From contig NC_134283.1 of the NCBI RefSeq assembly GCF_949628215.1, positions 22,298,975 to 22,362,974 of the forward strand: a stretch of DNA of 64,000 nucleotides, read 5' to 3'. Below are positions 1 to 13,300 of this stretch, piece by piece; position 1 is the first letter of the stretch; the number at the start of each line of letters is the position of its first letter. A program made the position numbers and the translations under genes. A model generated the notes under the pieces. The model made no database searches. It was given only the letters and a program-made list of their open reading frames with translations, and was not told where the DNA came from. This DNA is from Phalacrocorax aristotelis (Eukaryota; Chordata; Aves; Suliformes; Phalacrocoracidae).

Positions 1-3000
1 TCACCTTGACTCGTGATGGACCCAGCCTTGTCCCCACCCTGGACGCTGGCTGTGTGGAAAACAGAGCCCTTCAAAGAGGTCACCTTCAGTTTATAAAGCA
101 GATATCCAGCACCTCCGGGCTCTTAGATCTGTGGAATACCCACAGCTCCATACCAAACAGGAGGGCAAAACAGGACTGTACGAAGGAAGAGTTTCTTCAG
201 AAGAAGATTCTTCAAACTTCTTCAATTTCTCCTTCTGATCATATTCAGCACAGAAGATGATCAACTGCTAATATCCTCTGGGATGAGCCAGAAGCTAAAA
301 GATAACTAAATTTGGAAACTTAACTGTCCACTCAGCCCAAGGCATTGCCCAACTCTTATGTGGAATGTGACAACTCCTCCAAGGGGAAGCCCACATCCAG
401 CACCAGCCTCCAGCTGCCCACATTAGTGTGCCCTAGGAGTCTCCTTGAGGAAACCTTACTGTGACCCATGGATAAGGTTATTCTGCCCCCAAGTATGCAG
501 TCATTGAGGACCTGCAAAGCTTACAAGATACTGTAGGAACATCTGAGCATCTACAGGAGGCTCACCTGGAAAACAGGCAGCTTTTCCCCTCTGAATTCTC
601 CAAGAAGGAAAAAAATATAACCCCCGAGGCATCTCTTCAACTTTTAAACTTGCCAATGACTCGATGGCAAAATGGACGGCAAATGCAAGTCTCACCCTGG
701 ACTCTTGGAGCTTCAAGCCCCAGGTGGGAGGCACAGGCAGCAGCATTACAGCATGTGCCTGGCAAAGCCTAAACGCTGGCTCCATCACCACCTGCCTGCA
801 AGAGGAGAAACCCTTGCTCCAGGCCACCTCCCCAGCTGAGGGGAACGACTCACATTCAACCAAGCCCTCCAGAGTCTGACCCCAGAGGGGGACAGGCAGC
901 GATGTTTTCAGGCAAACATCCCCTATTCTGAAGGGGAGAAGGGGTAGGGGCTGGCTGAGAATGGGGGGAGATGCGTAAAGCTGCAGCAGATCCTTCCTTT
1001 GAGATGTATGCTTCCCTTTCAGGCTGACAGCTGTGGCCTAATTTTCAAGAAAACTGACAAGCGCCTTATTTCTCTCCCTATAATTTCCCTTTGCAGCAAA
1101 TAAAATAGGTTAAAGGAGCGGGTGCAAGGCAGCGACAACAGGAGCTGGGAGAGGCTGATCTGGTTTGGGGCATGCACAGCTTTCAAAGAGATGTGAGCTG
1201 TGGTTCCTGTACTCGCCCTTCCACTTCCTTCCCCATAGCTTTGCTTTAAGATGAAGAAATAAAAGTATTTTTGCTCCTAAAAGCATGGCTGAGGAACAGG
1301 TTGCTGTCCCAGAGGTGGATGAGCCTTTGCATCCTCCCCATAGGGGAGGCAAATTTTGGGGAAGATGGTCCCACTGGATATCCCTAGACCTCTGAAAGCG
1401 GAGGGACCAGTTGGCAGGTGGAGTATGGCTGGAATACATTGCATGTTTGAGGGTGAAGCTTTCCAAATGGAAAGAAAAAAGGGACTGAAAAGGGATGGCA
1501 GCATCCCATGGGTGGCAGCAGGTGGGGACTCGTTGGTCTGGCTCAGGGACGAGCGTGCCCCAGCCCTCGTCTCTTCTGCTAATATCTCGACTTGGACCTC
1601 AACCCTGGACCTGCTGTTGACTTTTCCCTTGCTTTGCTTGAGCAAACTGGCTGTATTTTGCTCTCCCGGCTCAAATCCAGACGCAGATGGACCCGAGGCC
1701 GTGCTAAACCTCCTGTGACTTTGGGGAGAAGGGACAGAAGGGAGCAGGAGGAAAGGGGACATGAGACCACATCCAAAAGCTCAGGAAAGGAGGTGCCTGC
1801 AAGTAACTCAGAGAGCCCAGCCACACTTCGGACTCCAGAGTGCCAGCTAAGAAAACACCCCCATTTATGTTATTTAGGCTTTACTGCTGGGTTTGCCTCC
1901 ACGCCTGCCGCCTCTCACTGCCTTTTGGCATCACGGGTTGGATCCCAACATGTGCCCTGCCTTTGCAGCTGGGATGCCTGGAGGGATCCCAAGGGGGGAT
2001 GCAGCCTAAGGATCCTTGCTCCCCCTAACCCTCCATGGCCTGTAGATCTGTGAGGGGAGAGCAGCTGGATGCTCCCTGCAGCGCGAGCACCCTAAGAGCA
2101 CCTGATACTACAAGGGGACCTGCTCCACACGCAGCTGAGCACCGGGAGCAGCCCATGCACCAAAGGGAAGAAGCACCAAAGGGAAGGAGCTCCAACCAGA
2201 GTGGCTTTTGCATAGCTCCATGCTTTCAGTGGGGAGTTAAAAATGTCCCATCCTGGGACATCCCATCCCAGAGAGCCTGGCTGGACCCGCTGATGGGAGC
2301 TATGGAGCCTGCAGCTGGGGTAGTGCTTCCCAAGGCAGCATCTAGCCTTTAACATCTACCTCTGCTGGAAACCTGTGGAAAAATGACTGTGCGAAGTGCC
2401 AGAGCATCCTCACTCACCTGCCGCTTGTGCCTGCAATCAGTGGGTGGTGCGTGAGGAGGGAGGGCTGCATGCCCATCGCCGGTGGAGAGAGATGCTTGAA
2501 AGCAGCCAGGAATGGAAAAATCCCTTGGTGAGAACAGCAGGAGGCAAAACACTCAGCCCTGCCCTGAGGTTTTTAACCGAGCGTGCCCTGTGCCTTGGGG
2601 ATAATTTCAGGCAAGATCCCTTGTAAGAGACACAGGGGAAAAATGCTGTTATCCGGCCTCTCCCAGACTCCCTGTCCTGGCTTTTGCCTCCATGGAGATG
2701 AATAAAACAAGATGTCACATTTGCAGAGCAAGAGAAGGAAACACCACCAGAACCTCCAAGCCCTGACCGATAGGATCAGACAGATTAATTTAGCAGCTAA
2801 CAGCCAAAACCATCCCCCTCGTCTGCACTATCACCTCCCCACAACAAGGGTCCTTACGCCATCAGCTGGAAAATTTGGGAGACACCTTGGAAGCTGCTCA
2901 TGCTGAAGCCCTGCTCCAGGGAATGTGATTGTTAGAAAGCATGGGAGTTATGGGCTCCTCTCCCTGCCATGCAGCCCAACTTTTCCCGGCTCCCCACTTC

Positions 3001-4365
3001 CCCAGCCTGCTTTTCCGGTCCTGGTGATGTGCTCCTGCTGGGATGCCAGGGAAAGTGCTGGGACGGACCAAATATTCCTCTCTTGGGACCTGCCCTTTGA
3101 AGGAACGTGGCCATTTTGGGAGGATTTTCCTCCCCTGTGCACACTTCCCCTTCCTCCCCTCCACCCTCTGGCTGACCTGAATTAGTCCCAGCCCACTCCG
3201 GTGCTGCTGCTCACATGTGGTTCCCATTTTTCTACAGGAAAACCCATCAAATCCTTCCAGGCAGCTCTGAGTACGGCCAGTCCCAGAGCAGCTTTGATGG
3301 CTAGGACAACAAGCTCATTCCCAGGGGCTGGTCTCCCCCTGGCTGGCTTCTCCAGCCTCCAGGGTTCAGGGTTCAGTGGAGGCATCTCCCATCCTTCCCT
3401 GGGGATCCAGCCCCAGGAGGGCATGGGCAGGGGCTGTCCCAGCTCCTGCTGTCTCACCCTTAGGCAGAGCAACCTGGCTTCTCCATCGCAAAGGTCATGC
3501 TGCTGATGGCTCCCAGTGCATTGCAACCCTGGATCCAACCTCTAGCCCGGGGGAAATAGGGTTCCCTCGCCTTCCTCCAACCTCCAGCTCCCACTCCAAG
3601 AGGCTGTGGTGGGTATCAGAGAGCCCAGCATGATGGCCCATAGTCTCGGTGAATTAAAACCTCATTAAGCACATGCTCCCTTGGGCTTGCGGAGCCCATT
3701 GCACAATATAATATCGGCAATCTGAGAGCTGGTACAGATTTCAGAGGTACAGCGGCATTGCTAGCTCCCACCCCAAATTCACATCAAAGCCCGAGAGGAG
3801 CCCGTGACCGGCTGGGGCAGTGGGAGGACATATAAAAGCAGAGCCTGGGTGTCCCCATGCCACTAAAATGCCACTCTGGATCTCTGCACATGGAGTTTCC
3901 CATCCCATTGTACGGTGCAGGTGGAGGTGGGGAGAGGAGATTTTGGGGAGCAGGTAGGGGCTAAAGGGAGGCACAGAGGAATGAGCTGGAGGTGTACAAG
4001 GAGAAGCCCACAGACCACAGTGCAGAGCCAGGGATGCTCACTGCCCTGCTCCATCGCCCTGCGCCCAGCTGGGGCCTTGGGCAGGAGGGAGCCTCACTTT
4101 CTGCTTTGCAAATGGGTGGAAAAAAAAAATAAAAAGCTTTCTCCAGTTCCTCCTTTCTGCAAGGCACGAGGAGGGGGTGGAGTGCACACAGTTCATTAAA
4201 GCAGAAGGGCAGGCAGCCAGCGAGCATCCTGGCAGGCAGAGCAGTGTATTTTCGCAGGCTCACTGCCTCCTGACACAGAAGCTTCCCTTGTAGCACTCAC
4301 AGCTGTTTGGATTTTACCCGAGTTCATATCACAGTTTATCAAAGGGGCTGCATTTTTTTCCCTTC

Positions 4366-4389
4366 TTTTTTTTTTTTTTTTTTTTTTTT
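4366..4389. repeat. Poly(T) tract, 24 bases
   Basis: An uninterrupted run of 24 T lies in VAC14 intron 14; it reads as poly(A) on the sense strand of the gene. No retroposon body was recognised beside it. Length polymorphism or assembly error is likely here. Confidence 0.95.
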
Positions 4390-7300
4390 GCACTTCGCTG
4401 AGTACAAGCTGAATGGTTCCAGCGAAAACAAATGCAAGTTTTGTTCTGCAATGGAGCGGCATGGAGGGTGGGAGAGAGGAAGAGGTGACACGTGCTCCCC
4501 CCAGCCCCGAATTATTGCTGGTGGAGGGATTTTTGGGAAACAGGTTTGGCACTGGAGGGGGCGGGGGTGGCATCAGCACACCCGAAGGAAGGAGGAGCAG
4601 GAGGGGATCCTGCATCCCAGCCCTGGGAGCATCCAGCTCATGGGGAGGTATCAAGATATTTGGCCAAGCAAACCTTGTGTCCAGAGGAGCCCGAGAACAT
4701 CCAGGCCTGTGAGAAGAGGAGGATTTTGGTTAGCCCCAGCTCTTGAGCATCGCCTGGCAAGGGGTGTGTGATGAGCTGGGAGGTGGGACAGCGAAGCAGG
4801 AGGAAAGGATGAGGTTAAGGATGGGATGGGGTGGGGCCAGGATGGGGACAGAGGACAGTGAATCACTGCAGGATGGTGGCATCCTGGGGCTTTGGCAACC
4901 CCTTACCACCAAAGCAGACACCCACCAGCTCCATACAGGATCTCCAGCATATCCCTTGCTTTCTGAGCCTGTGGCCAAACCCCCATCCCACTCCCTCCCC
5001 AGAGCCCTCCCTACTGGGATGCTGGCAGGCCACCTTCCCCCTTCCACCCTGCTCCAGAGAGCACGGCCCTGGGAATGCTAAGGCAGGCCAAGCAAAAAGC
5101 AATTTAGCATGCTCCTCACTGCCTGCCTGCCAAGAGCATCAGATGTCTGTGCTCCGCAGGACATGCCGGCCCTCTGGTCCCCCCTCTCTCCCGTTCCCCA
5201 TCCTGGTTAGCAGGTTCAAACCCACTTTGCTTTCCCCCCCACCCTACTTTTTGGGGAGAAAGAGGTGGCGCATGGCCAGCCCCAGCCTCTCTCAGAGGAG
5301 AAAAGCCCCCTCTCTGCCCAACAAGAGGGGACTGGCGACCCCAGCCCCATGCCAAGGGCATCACCATAAAGCCCTTCATGCATCCAATGTTTGGCCCCAG
5401 CTCTACCCTCTTCAATATCCAGCTCCCCACTGGCTTCATCCTGGCAGGGCTTTGAGACTTCAAGGAAAAAGGAGGATTTCCAGCCAGGTGAACCACTCCC
5501 ATCTGCAGGAGTCTTAAACCCGTGGCCCCATCACAAGACTTGGGATTCTCCAGCTCTCTGGATAATGCCATAAATTGGCTGAATAACCTTATCCGCTCCA
5601 GCCTACATCTTCCAGAATGGATGGAGAACCAGCCCACCCTCCTGGCCACCCCCCAAGGGTTTAAAAAATCACCCCAAAAGCCAAGGACCATCCCCAGTCA
5701 AAGGGCCAAGCCCTGCCTCGTGCATCACGTGGGATGTGGCTGAAAAGTCACCCCAGGGACCCTTCCATACAGCTTAACATCTGAAAATGCCCTGTGAGAA
5801 GGTGCTAGGCAGCGGGGAGTTTTATTTAACAGCTCTACAAAACAAGCTGAGACAACCCCTGTGCACAGGCCCCTGCCTAGGGAACAAAGTGCTGACTCAG
5901 GCATCCTCTCGTGCCCCAGGGTGCCACCATTCAGTGAGAAAATGGCCTCTCCAGGCTTAAAAGTTAAGCCCTGCACTTCAAAGCTTCTGCATACAACACA
6001 TACAGGGACGTCTCCAGCCACTCGAGCACATCCTGTAGCCCAGAGGGTTTGTTTGCTGTCCTGGCAAGGTACATCAGCCACAAATGCCTGAGCTGCTCCA
6101 ACTCAGAGAGCAGCAAAAAGCCAGCTGCTTTGGTGCTAGGCTCGGCTTAGTGAGCTAAACTGGCTCCTGAAGCTCAGACACCCTAGGGACAGCATGGGGA
6201 CTGCACACCTGGCCCCGGGGAGGGACAAGCAGGGTGAAGATGGCTCCTTCCAAGGGGAGCAAGCTGCTCAGGCAGCTAGCACTATCCTCAAACTGTGCTC
6301 TGAGCAGCAACACTGAGGTCCAGGAGGTAGGGCTTAGCCTTTCACTTAACCCCCCAATCCCATAGCGCTGGTACCAACAAGCAAGCGTTAAATCCAGCCT
6401 GTAAACTTTGGTGTGGGCTGAAGTGCTCAGCGGTGCTCTGCTGCCTGCCTCCTGACTGGCCAAGCAGCTTTCCCTCTACGGGGTCCTTGCCCAGAGGATG
6501 GCTGTGCCTCTCCAAGGAGCCATGTGATGCTTTGGAAGCTCATCTGCATTTTTCTGTGCGCCAAGCCATCATCAGGAGGCCAGCAGCCGAATGTGAGTAT
6601 TCACTTCTTGCTTAAGTGCTCTGTTGAGTCCAGGACAGCCACGTGCCAGCTAGGGCAGATAGCTCCCAGTTAGTGAGAAGGCTGGAAGGTCTTGGGTCAA
6701 GACCTCATCAAGGTGAGAGGCAACAGCTGATGCTCCTGCCTCCAAAACCCTTTGGGAGCCACCTTTGAGCACAAACATGCCTGGCTCGAAAGAAGGCAGC
6801 AGCGCTTTGAATCCTGAGTTTCGAAGGTGGAATAACTTTACTGGCTTCCAGCCTAAAAAAAAGTCACAAGTGACAGTGAGTGAAACCAACCCCCAAAGGA
6901 AACTCTCATCTGCTGCGATGCAGGAATCTGGTGTCAAGCCAAAAAAATCCTTGGAAGAGACCATGGGAGCAGGTTTGCCACCTCTCCAGTTCCTCAAGGG
7001 GAGAGGGGTGGAAAGTGTGAGATGGCTTTTCTCTACAGGAGATGGTGATGGGCTCGTCGGGTGACCATCCTGATTTGCTCCGGAGGACTCTGGGTAATTC
7101 GTACCACCGGAGCTCCCTCAGCACATCCCTTCACAAGGAGGGTCCCTCTCCCAGGCATTCATGAGGCATCTAAGCAGTGCTGAAGAGCCTTGAAGAGCCT
7201 TTCGCCGGATGCTTTCCTTCCCTTCTCCTCCTGCTGGGGCTCAGCCTAGTGTGTGAGCTTTGCCATGGCCATAGGCTCTCCCTCCATGAGGACCCCTTCG

Positions 7301-8731
7301 GTGGTGGCACAGATGAGGCATCACACCATGGTTTGACTTGGTGATGTCATGCTGGATCCCACGGGGGAAGGTGGCAGATCAAGAAGGGAACCTCCAAGGG
7401 TGCCTCTTGAATGCACCAGCAGCACTGGCAGATGGACCATGTGCCAGTGCTGGGTTAACCCCCATCCCTGTGGTCCCAGGCAAGGGAGAAGAAATGATCT
7501 GGGTTCTTCCTTACAAATGACAGAAGCTTTTGGAGCTGTTTGCCTGTTACTTTAAAGGCAGTTTGTGTTTCCATTTAGCTCCACCCTGCCTTCTCTGGCA
7601 AACCACCTCAAGATACCCAGCTTGGGACTGGGCTCACTGATGGTGGGACCCACCCATCACAGCCCCACCTCTGTCCACCAAGGCTGTCGGTGCCTCTCCC
7701 ACCCATCTCCCAATGGCGAGCAGGCACTGGTGCAGCTCTCTGCATCTCAGGGACCACACATCCCTGCAGAGCAAGAAACATTCCTGCTTCCACAGGCTCC
7801 TGCAGAGATCGCTGCTCAAACTGCACTCCTGTCCCCAAGCACACAATGTACCATAACCTCTGACTCCGAGGATGTATCAGGAGAGAGACTAAAGTCCTTT
7901 CAGAGTCAGCAACTGGGCATGAACAAGCCTGAGCTGTGTTACAAAATAAACCTCCTTTAACCATAGAGCCTCTGCCTGACCTCATGGACCTTTGAACCTG
8001 CCCACTGGCAACGTGATGGGGAAAATTGCTGTGCTGTGCTTTAATAAACACCCTGTCCCCCATTTCCCTTTCCCCTGAGCACCCATCCTTTGGCTGGAAA
8101 TCATTGCCTAAACTTAACAGGTCTATTTTCCTTCCATGCTTTGCCATTCGTGGGCTGTCCGGCAGCAGAAAGGGCAGTGGTGGTCCCAGAGGGGAGGGGA
8201 AGATAACAGGGACAAAGGGAGCAAAGGGCTTGTGCCAGTGGTGGGGGAGGACTGCGCTTTAACACACACTGTCCTGGTCTCTCAAGCATCCCCCTCGTGT
8301 TCTCCAGCCCAGGATGAAACATCACCAGCATCTCCCAAGTCAAACATGAGGCTGGCTTCTCACCCTGCTGTGCTAAACAGCTGAGCTGGCTTGTGGACAG
8401 GGGAGGGATGTAACGTGGGAACGTGCATATGGCTTCAATTTGAAAAGTGGCTAAAAATAGCACCACGGTGCTCCCACATTCACTGGGTCTCTCAGCAAGA
8501 TATCAATCTTTTCCAGAGAGTCCTGTAAAAGCTTTCCTCCTCTATTCCCATCTTGCTTTTTCTGGAGGCAGCAGAGAGATGTAGTTAACACCAGCACTTC
8601 AACACCATCAGTAGGTTTCAGAGTTAATCACTAGTACCTGAGGGCATGGCTTACCACCACTTAGAGGCTCCAGACCTGCATCTACCCCATGTGAGCCCCA
8701 ATGTGACTTGACAAAGGACAGTCTTTCTTTC

Positions 8732-8747
8732 TTTTTTTTTTTTTTTT
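8732..8747. repeat. Poly(T) tract, 16 bases
   Basis: An uninterrupted run of 16 T follows a pyrimidine-rich lead-in. As with the longer run upstream, I see no retroposon attached to it. Confidence 0.9.
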
Positions 8748-10227
8748 CCTTTACCAGATTTTTTAGGGCATGAGTCACTGTAAAAAGCCCTGGCTTGCTG
8801 AGCTGCCGCGAGCCGGTCCCACCACACTGCCGGCTCTCTGCTGGGAAAGCCGGCTCTGCCAGCCAAGGCTTATCCTGCCAGAGCCGGAGGGAAGAACTTG
8901 AGGTGGCCATGATATGAGTGAGCTTTTAAATGGGACCCTGCCCAGGCTCACCAGTGCTCTAACTGCCCTGCTCCCCTAACAAGGAATAGGCTGCTCCCCC
9001 TGCCAAGGGCTGCTCAAACCAGGGGCTGCGCAGGCTGAGGAGAACAGAGGGGACACTGTGAGTGGGAGGGATATTTTCTGTCTTATTCTTAGATCCCCAT
9101 ATAATTAAACTCAACATTTCCAGACTTCTACCAGAAGCAAGAAAACATATGGTCAGCTAGAATTTTTTTTTTGGGGGGAATGAAATGTATTACTTTAAAA
9201 TTTAATGCAAGTGGGGGAAACCTCTGAAATCCTTGCACTGCAGCCCAAACTCCGGCTGCAGTCCTGCCCTGCCTGTGTTTCAACTCATTTTTGCAACCTG
9301 CCATTCTTTGCCTCAACATTCACAGCTCACGGGATGAATTTGGCAGCAACTTTTTGGCACGGACTTGGGCTGCCCGAAGACTTGGGCACAAACTGCTGCC
9401 CAAGCAGGTACAACTCAACACCCACCTTGGCTTAGCAGATTTCGAGAGCCCTGCATGCTTTATTTTCTATCGCATGGGGACCCCCCATCTGTACCTTGGG
9501 TACCCCTCCAATTTCAAAGAGGCAGCTCTCTTCTCCTATGGGAGCATGGCTTGGGTTTCATGCTCTTCCCATGCTCATTTTGATGCCACCTCCCTGAAAG
9601 CAAGGGAGGAAAACCCAGGGTCCTACCCACTCCTCCCACCAACCTCTTCATCAGTTTCTCTACCTCGTCTCAACCGTTAAGCTCATTATTTCCCAGTGAG
9701 CCGAGGAATTGGTGTCCCTTGCCCCAGATTTCATTGCATTAAATATGATGCCCTGCCAGCTGCCACGACGCTTGGCTTTCCAGCCTCCACTGCAGTTCCT
9801 TAAAAAGCCAAAGCAAAACCTACCAACTCAGAGCACCAAAACACACAGCTTTGGAGGATGAGGCTTTTGCTGCGCAAGGATCACGTCGAGCCAGTGGAGG
9901 GATTCACTCGACTTGGCACCCCAAGCCCGAACCAGCCTTCATGCTCTGGCTGGTCTAGTAGTTTCTTAACGAAACGGGCTCTGACAATGCTATTTAATAA
10001 GGAGCTACTTTGCCTCTGGGGATGGGAGCGAGAAATATGGTGCCTCGACATGTGAAAGGCAAGTCCTGTTTGCTCCAGAACTGTCTCCTGGCAAGTGAGG
10101 GAAGCTTGTAGAAATGCTTTTGGCTCCAAGGGAGCTTGGTGCTCGGGCTGCTTGACCCCATCATTCCCAGTCCACCCTAGCTGGGGGGTGCTTGGGGGCT
10201 TCAGTGAGGCTGGTGGGATGCTCTGAC

Positions 10228-10360
10228 CTGATGATGAAGGCTCCTCTGGTCTCCAGGAGTTTCCGTTCGCTGCTGAAGCGCTTGAGCAGGTTGATCATGA
10301 ACTTGTAGAAGTAGGAGTTCATGGTGGGGGTGGAGGGTGAGCACTCCAGGCTTTTTGTAC
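10228..10360 (-). CDS. VAC14: VAC14 exon 14
   Basis: 133 nt encode residues 508-552, reading [20 protein letters not shown] and on to a FIIR end. The block [20 protein letters not shown] is a near-exact family match. The acceptor is CTCAG and the donor GTCAGA, a weak +3/+5 context partly offset by a CAG exon end. The exon enters in phase 1 and leaves in phase 2. It is the last VAC14 exon visible. Confidence 0.96.
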
Positions 10361-13300
10361 CTGAGGCGGCAGGGGAAGGGAGAGAAAATTAGAGCAGCCA
10401 GGGTCCTCTTGCCAAAGCAGGCTCAGTCAGAGAGCAGACACCCAAAATACATTCACAGCACTTGGCAAAGGAGGGTTGGGACATGAAAAGATTTCCAAGC
10501 CTCGTATAAACACATCTGCTCAGTCCAACCAGAGCCAGCCCTGCTGCAGCTCTCTCCACCCCAGGGGAAAGCATCTTGTGGTGGTCCGAGCCCCTGAAGC
10601 AGCATGTGGGGATGAAACGGGCTTTTTGGGAGATCCTCCCAGAACCATTCAGCTTCAGTATATGATAGTACAAGGGTGACTGAGGCTCTAGATCAACAGG
10701 CAATCCTGTCTCCTTGGATATGGCTCATCCCAAAAACCAGATTGCTGGTGAGTTGAAGAGCCTTTAATCCAGTCCCACATGCCACAGATGCCCTGAATCC
10801 AGCATACATGTAGTGGCAGACACACACATTCAATCCTGGGTCATGGCATAGCCACCAGTTTACGCTTGGTGATGTGATTTCCCCTGAGCAGGAACCACTT
10901 GGTGTAAGTGTCACATACAGTGTGCCCCAGGGCTAGCATAAAATACCAGTCAAACCACAGCAGAGCTCCAGGCTTAGAGATTATACCAAAAAACAGTTTT
11001 TTGATTTGTTCTCTGTTTGCAAAAACCTTTTGTAACAAAAGCAGCTGAAGGTTGGGGAAGGGAGACTGGCATGAAGGAGCACCCCTGCTCCTGGAGTGCC
11101 TGCTGGGTTGGGGCACAAACCAGCTTGCTGCTTCTGCAGCAGCCATGGTTTCTGCCCAGAGGAAGACAAGGTATCATTTCGAGGCAGCAGCTACCACTGG
11201 TCACATTTGTGAGTCTCAAAGGCAGAAGATTACAGGTAATGAGAGTGTCTGGACTCTCCAAGCAAAGAGGGTGTGAGAAGTGCCCTGGCCAGAGGGAAGG
11301 GTGAGGGTGTGAAAGCAGAGGAGAGATGGCGAGCAGAGATGGCAAGGAGAGACAGTGTGCTCAGATGTGCTCTGACACACCCAGACCCAATGCATTTCCA
11401 GCATGCAAGGCTCTTTCATGTTTTCTACTTAGGCACTTTGCTTGGGGCCAAAGGATTTCTAGCAGTACAGCGCAGGGATGCTTTGCACCCTCCTGTCATG
11501 CAGGGCATCTAAGAGCTGGCAAGCCTCTGCTCATAGCCTCTGCCAAGTGGCCAGCATCCCCCTCTGCACCTCTCAGGGCTATAAATTCAGGCTTGTTGAG
11601 CTCCTATTGCTTGTGCAACAGCAAACAGTGCTGCAGGTTGTGACATGCAGGCGGGGAGCAGAGGCTGCTGCTGTGGGCGGCTCTTGCTGCTACAAGGAAC
11701 CCACTTGGTAAAATGTGCTAACTTGGTCCAAGACTATTTGAAGGGTGGGTAGCCATGGAGGGCTAGCAAAGGGGCATCTCCCAGCTCAGGGTATGCAGAG
11801 AGCATTAGAAAAAATATTCCTTCAAACCCACAAATGCAGGTAGCTGGCAGGTAAAGATTGCTTTTCCCACAGTGAAACTACAGAGGAGATGGTTTGTTTA
11901 GCAGGACAGTGCTCAAAACAAATGTTTGAAGAGAGGGTTTTAAAGATGAGTTTGCAACAAGAAGAGCTCTCTCCCTTAACTTCTCCTATAGAAAGATCAT
12001 GGTAAGGAAGGAAGCTGGCACACACAAGCGCCCCAAAGGTTATTCCCCCCATCCCAAGAACAGCCAGTATTTCCATCAGATTGCTGAAGGAAACCTAAAG
12101 AGTTTGATTTATGTACCCTGTCTGCTTCTACCGAGACTCAGCAGAGCATGGAGCAGCCAATTAGAGATGCAATCAAGCCACCAAAGCCCAGGAAAGCTGA
12201 TGGAAAAGCCACTGGGCTGTTTTCCACCCTGCCTGTCCCAGTGATACACAGAGATGCAGACGTGGGCTCAGCCAGGGCAGTTTCCCTGGGCTTGGATTTA
12301 GCATCCAAGAGAACATACACAGCCAAGGAAAAAGGAAAATAAAATACAAGGTCATCCAGACCAGAACCTGGTGTCTCGTCCCCGCTGGAACCATGGGTTC
12401 ACCCTGCCTTGGTGCACCCGAAACCCCAAACCAGCCTTTGAAGCAGGCTTCTCCCAGAGCACAAGTGTTTGCTGTAGCGTCGTGTTTCCCCTCAGCTGCA
12501 GGGAAGATGATCTGGGCAAAAAACCAAATAGGATCTAGCTGAGCCCATGCACTCCAAAACAAAGGTGCTTTTGTTTGAAGGCAGGGAGTACCCAGTGTGA
12601 AAATACAGCCGTGCCTCATGTGTCGTCACTACAGCTGCTCAGCACTGCTCAAAAGTGGGTTGAGAAGAGACAGGGTCCCGGCATGGTGACACGGAGCAGC
12701 TCTGCTTTCCCACCGTGCCTGCCTGCAGCTCAGTCTTGCATCCCCCAGCCTCTACTGTGGGCAGAGCCTCAAAAGCAAGCGGTGGTTTTCTTTCTGGTTC
12801 TGAGGGTGGGGAGGGGAGGTGAAGAGCAGATGGAAACCGTCTTCCGAAGTTGCAAAAGCGATATTTTCTGTCTGTTTTGTCAGCAGTGCTGAGGCATCCA
12901 AACCAGAGCTGTGCTGCAACCCAAGAGCAAGCAGCAGGCAGGACATCACACCTTCATTCCCACCAGCTAGTAATGCACCAACATTGTAGCTTGCCCATGG
13001 GGTCTGATTTTGAAGTCTCCCCCTTCTCAAGACCCCAAAAATTGTGTCTCTGACCCCCACAGTGTCAAGGACGGCACTGCTGCTGGGGCTTGTCTCTCGC
13101 AGCAGAAGCACAGGCAGCAGCTCTTGCCCAGTGCCTCTGCCATTGCTCCCTCCCTTACCACTGCCTCGTATGCCTTCCAGAGACAGCCCAAACTGTTACA
13201 CATCCTAAAGCACATCCCAAAACACATCCCAAGGGAGAAACAAGAGGAGGCAGCAAATTTTCTGCTCCCTAAAAGGTCCAACACTCCTGTCGCTGGGGTG

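Larger units (their letters stand above)
1..10227 (-). other. VAC14: VAC14 intron 14 (partial), no gene seen
   Basis: This stretch follows the exon 14 donor and should run on to exon 15 beyond the window. I looked on the minus strand for the family's next blocks (the region after FIIRQLCLLL) and found none. Open frames of 60-228 codons here overlap one another on both strands, have no recognisable domain, and lie in GC-rich sequence where stops are rare. Only homopolymer tracts stand out, listed separately. An AT-richer patch near 3,650-3,720 could be a conserved noncoding element, but that cannot be judged from one sequence. Confidence 0.75.

Noticed and set aside
5116..5691. A 191-codon minus-strand frame in VAC14 intron 14
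   Set aside because: No family resemblance, overlapping 228-codon frame on the other strand, and no match to the missing VAC14 C-terminus.
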